A DNA stretch of 64,000 nucleotides from contig CM042010.1 in the NCBI GenBank assembly GCA_023525715.1, forward strand, positions 158,535,907 through 158,599,906, given 5' to 3'. This document shows, in pieces, positions 62,324-64,000 of this stretch (within the stretch, counting starts at the first letter, position 1; every line of letters starts with the position of its first letter). A program made the translations under genes and the position numbers. The stretch comes from Cichorium intybus. Its lineage: Eukaryota; Streptophyta; Magnoliopsida; Asterales; Asteraceae. The notes below the pieces were generated by a model, which was not told the origin of the DNA, searched no databases, and worked only from the letters and a program-made list of their open reading frames with translations.

Positions 62324-64000
62324 TGTAACGCCAAAACTTGTATTTATTATATAATTATAATAAAAGGGCAAAATGGTCATTTTACCTCAAAAGGGTAATT
62401 TGGTCATTTGGGCAAAAAAGGACTTGTTATGTAATAATATTTTAAGTCTTGGACTTAAAATGTTATAAAAGTTGATCATTTGTCATAAATTGTGTTATTT
62501 GTGGCAAAACTTTGAAAAATGCAACTTCAAGGACCAAAGTGCAATTTCTGGAAGTATATAAGTGAGACTTGTGTGCAGAATTTTGGGAGTTACGGGAACT
62601 TCTTGTGGCTGATTTTCTGCAGAGAATTGGAAGGTTTCTTGAAGGTTTGAAGATTGGATTGTGATCCTTGGCTAAAAAGGGCATAATTGGAAGAATTGAG
62701 GTAAGTTTCTTCATGTTCTTGATTGTTCATCTTGATGAGTTGAGTAGGACTTGCAAACTGAAATTTCAGCCATGATCATGGGGTTAAAATGATGAAATAC
62801 TTCCATTAAGTCCTTATAACAAAGACCTAACTCAATCCAATGGAAGTAGGATGCTATAAATGGTAAAATTGAAGATTTGGGGTTGTTAGAAATAAGAACC
62901 CTAATTCTTTGTGTGATTGATTTAGAGTGTTCTGGGGGTTAAAAACCTTGTTAAAATGTAAGGTTTTAGCCTAGGAACAAACCCCAAACAACTAAAAACG
63001 AAATCAAGGACTTAAGGGACGAAATCTGCAAGCTACAGTGCAAAAATCGCGACTGGCCAGGGGGCCTGCCCAGGCGACAGGCGCGGTGCGCCCAGGAGCC
63101 AGGCGGGGCGCGCCCAGGCGCAGTGCGCCCTGACCCTGGCGCAGTGCGCCTCCAAGGCAGTGCCAGGCAGGAACTTTGAAACGCTAACTTTTGCGTTGCT
63201 TGTCCGATTAAGCCCAAATTTGAAACATAGGTGTATTATGGTCTGAAAAGTTTGGGAAAATTTTTAGATTGAGTTTCCGACCCCTCGGGGGCACTGTAGA
63301 CCGATCCGAATGTCCCGGTGAATAGTGAAATTCACATAAAGTTAGTAAACGGAAAGTTTATTAACTAGGCATTGTTTATAACATTATTTTATTGAACTCT
63401 AGTGTATTAGAGTTAATTGAAAGGGTTATTAACCTATAATCATTGTGGAAATAAATGGAATTATAGGTACGGGACAAAATCCTACGGATTTTATTTCAAG
63501 GCAAGGGACAACGAACGCTAGCTGTAGCAAACCTTCAGGTGAGTAATCTCACTCGTATTTGATGTGATATATGATTGTTGAGCAGCTGCGGATTGAAAAT
63601 AGTTTTGGGGACGAAAAATGACAGATATTTGATTTGATATGACAATACCAGATAAGCCGTGAGTCTTTAATAGACAAGAACGGAGCTGTGAGTCGAATCT
63701 TTATTGACAATACCGGAACCAGCCGTGAGTCAATAAAAAAAATAAATAGACAATACCGGGACCAGCCGTGAGTCTAGGCAACAGCGGGCTAACCCGTGAG
63801 CCATATTGAAACTTATATAGACAAGACCGGAACCAGCCGTGAGTCTAGGCAACAGCGGGATTTTCCCGTGAGCCATGTTTGTTTTCGTATTGTATGAAAT
63901 TACATACTTGACTTTGTATAGAGAATTTTATTCTTATACCTGTAGTATTTGATTACTCGCTGGGCTTTATAGCTCATAGTTTATGTGATATGTCCCTGCA
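62324..64000 (+). mobile_element. LTR of a gypsy-type element, runs off the window
   Basis: Starts TGTAACGCC. It follows the solo LTR at 57966 in inverse orientation: AAATGGTCATTTTACCT, GACTTAAAATGTTATAA, a TATA-like GAAGTATATAAGTGAG (about 62551), a GC-rich cassette (about 63040-63170), GCTTGTCCGATTAAGCCC, repeats at 63640-63880, and GGGCTTTATAGCTCATAG near the edge. Whether it is a solo LTR or part of a full element cannot be seen. Confidence 0.75.

Noticed and set aside
63040..63170. Fragment of ribosomal DNA or a CpG island promoter
   Set aside because: The GC-rich stretch sits inside an LTR at the slot where sister LTRs carry other GC-rich repeats, and it shows no rRNA motifs.
62966..63217. 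83-codon minus-strand frame with GRAPPGS-type repeats
   Set aside because: It is a chance reading of the GC-rich LTR cassette.

Overview
This window is plant nuclear DNA. The genes have spliced exons, the intergenic space is AT-rich, (TA)n, (CT)n and (GA)n tracts are long, and LTR retrotransposons, MULEs and a LINE are nested in one another. It is a eudicot; the style of the LTRs and TA-flanked elements would fit an asterid such as an Asteraceae species, but that is a guess. Three cellular genes are present. They are the 5' end of NDX (nodulin homeobox; exons at 1-123, 196-321 and 1073-1114, minus strand), a complete CRIB-RhoGAP gene (ROPGAP2-like, four exons, 42747-45900, plus strand) and a complete three-RRM Bruno-like gene (BRN1-like, nine exons, 52720-56458, minus strand). 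From memory, the Arabidopsis homologues are adjacent (At4g03090, At4g03100, At4g03110), so this appears to be a conserved block whose spacers have been inflated by transposons.

Layout. 1-1114: NDX. 1115-11098: AT-rich spacer with a possible MITE, a decayed hAT element with a BED zinc-finger remnant, a series of (TA)n tracts separated by TA-flanked elements, a Ty3-gypsy-type LTR end with its primer-binding site, and a probable mitochondrial insertion. 11108-21705: a MULE with a perfect 9-bp target duplication. It holds a Pack-MULE carrying GT47/exostosin fragments and a Ty1-copia element, which is itself split by a gag-only LTR element (three levels of nesting). 21715-24157: a decayed plastid insertion (trnS-GCU and psbI) and another MULE. 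24174-30243: a nearly intact LINE with a 16-bp target duplication. 31274-40334: a chain of TA tracts and TA-flanked elements, one carrying a C2H2 zinc-finger gene fragment and one interrupted by a very young LTR retrotransposon with an abnormal duplication of about 110 bp at its target, followed by a Pack-MULE carrying a BTB/POZ gene fragment. 40552-41855: solo LTR. 42445-45900: ROPGAP with a duplicated promoter. 48026-50862: a decayed gag-type LTR element. 52720-56458: BRN1-like gene. 57966-64000: a solo LTR and two further LTRs that share structure, each with a different GC-rich cassette at the equivalent place.

Functionally, the three host genes encode a chromatin and R-loop regulator (NDX), a negative regulator of ROP GTPases and an RNA-binding post-transcriptional regulator. 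NDX and BRN1 both act on flowering time in Arabidopsis. Nearly everything else is mobile DNA. Exact target-site duplications could be read for eight insertions, so their boundaries are firm.
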